Below, piece after piece: positions 63,467 through 64,000 of a stretch of 64,000 bases of DNA. This DNA comes from Parvibaculum sp039973015. GTDB taxonomy: Bacteria; Pseudomonadota; Alphaproteobacteria; Parvibaculales; Parvibaculaceae. The notes under the pieces are model-generated. The model made no database searches and was not told the DNA's origin. It worked only from the letters and a program-made list of their open reading frames with translations. Each line of letters begins with the position of its first letter. The stretch's first letter is position 1. Position numbers and translations under genes: made by a program. Location: the NCBI RefSeq assembly GCF_039973015.1, contig NZ_JBDWLT010000002.1, positions 124,001-188,000 on the forward strand, in the 5' to 3' direction.

Positions 63467-64000
63467 TTAGCCCGCCTTCGCGTATTTCTTGCGGTCGTTC
63501 GGGTCGAGCCAGCGCTTGCGCAGGCGAATCGACTTCGGCGTCACTTCCACCAGTTCGTCCTGCTCGATATAGGCAATCGCCTGTTCGAGCGTCAGCGGGC
63601 GCGGCGGCGTCAGGCGCACGGCTTCGTCCTTCGACGTCGTACGGATATTGGTGAGCTGCTTTGCCTTCAGCGGGTTCACGTCCATGTCGTCGGGCCGTGC
63701 ATTCTCGCCGATGATCATGCCGCGATAGACCTTCACGCCGGAGCCGATGAAGAGAGTGCCGCGTTCCTCGAGATACCAGAGTGCGTAGGGAACGGAGTCG
63801 CCATCGCCCGTCGAAATCAGCACGCCGTTGCGGCGGCCTTCGATTTCGCCGCGATAGGGCTCATAGGCCAGAAAGATGCGGTTCATCACGCCGGTGCCGC
63901 GCGTGTCGGTCAGGAATTCGCCGTGATAGCCGATCAGGCCGCGCGAGGGGCAGTGGAAGATAATGCGCGTCTTGCCCGCACCGGTCGGCCGCATGTCGAC
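63467..64000 (-). CDS. typA: Translational GTPase TypA/BipA, C-terminal part (cut by window end)
   Basis: The last 178 or so codons of a gene that runs off the right edge. The segment has CPSRGLIGYHGEFLTDTRG, GVMNRIFLAYEPY, GVLISTGDGDSVPYALW and the C-terminal TypA domain (NPLKAKQLTNIRTTSKDEAV, VRLTPPRPLTLEQAIAYIE), ending in a basic KSIRLRKRWLDPNDRKK tail. TypA/BipA is a ribosome-binding GTPase needed at low temperature and under stress. Its G domain is outside the window. Confidence 0.95.
   Translation of the reverse strand, partial: VDMRPTGAGKTRIIFHCPSRGLIGYHGEFLTDTRGTGVMNRIFLAYEPYRGEIEGRRNGVLISTGDGDSVPYALWYLEERGTLFIGSGVKVYRGMIIGENARPDDMDVNPLKAKQLTNIRTTSKDEAVRLTPPRPLTLEQAIAYIEQDELVEVTPKSIRLRKRWLDPNDRKKYAKAG

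Overview
The window reads as a stretch of chromosome from an alphaproteobacterium. The DNA is GC-rich with dense coding. It carries a CYP153-type cytochrome P450, an eight-base-pair bulged ROSE-type RNA thermometer before an Hsp20 gene, CtrA-like boxes (TTAA-N7-TTAA), a COQ4-type ubiquinone protein and an Anbu peptidase operon. This mix would fit a hydrocarbon-degrading member of the Hyphomicrobiales such as Parvibaculum, but that placement is inference from gene content. No rRNA, tRNA, CRISPR array, insertion sequence or integrase was seen.

Layout. 1-7227 (minus strand): a surface-glycan cluster with a WbaP-like phosphoglycosyl transferase, a family 2 glycosyltransferase, a NeuB-like nonulosonate synthase, an RmlD-like reductase, a zinc-ribbon methyltransferase, an SpsF-like cytidylyltransferase and a PseB/FlaA1-like dehydratase. 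7429-16279: galactose use (galT, galK, a GH4 alpha-galactosidase and a GH42 beta-galactosidase), interrupted by an MHYT-domain histidine kinase and a PAP2-DUF368 fusion protein. 16360-17643: a lipoprotein lytic transglycosylase. 17828-21855: the Anbu operon (circularly permuted ATP-grasp, alpha-E, transglutaminase, Anbu peptidase) behind a sigma-54-like promoter. 21930-23464: a two-gene phage-tail-like cassette. 23461-29520: lipid and hydrocarbon oxidation (epoxide-hydrolase-like protein, FadB-like multifunctional enzyme, TetR regulator, CYP153, Rieske oxygenase with a large palindromic operator). 29644-32071: a MoxR-VWA pair. 32333-36617: a putative polysaccharide O-acetylation operon (two SGNH proteins, MBOAT, small membrane protein). 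36614-43873: COQ4 and glutamate synthase gltD-gltB. 44499-49554: a VOC protein, threonine aldolase, an Hpt protein and a convergent hybrid histidine kinase. 49826-53037: an acyl-CoA synthetase-GNAT fusion and Hsp20. 53237-57928: a complete branched-chain-type ABC transporter. 58055-64000: a His-rich secreted protein, acyl-CoA carboxylase beta subunit, SCP2 protein, alpha/beta hydrolase, HisN-type phosphatase, amidohydrolase and the C-terminal end of TypA/BipA.

The most notable items are the fusion of a PAP2 phosphatase to a DUF368 lipid-carrier translocase, which would join two consecutive steps of undecaprenyl carrier recycling; the sigma-54-like promoter before the Anbu operon; the ROSE thermometer plus sigma-32-like promoter before hsp20; the CtrA-like boxes before two sensor kinases and a glycan gene; and the acyl-CoA synthetase-GNAT fusion that keeps the phosphohistidine-type His.
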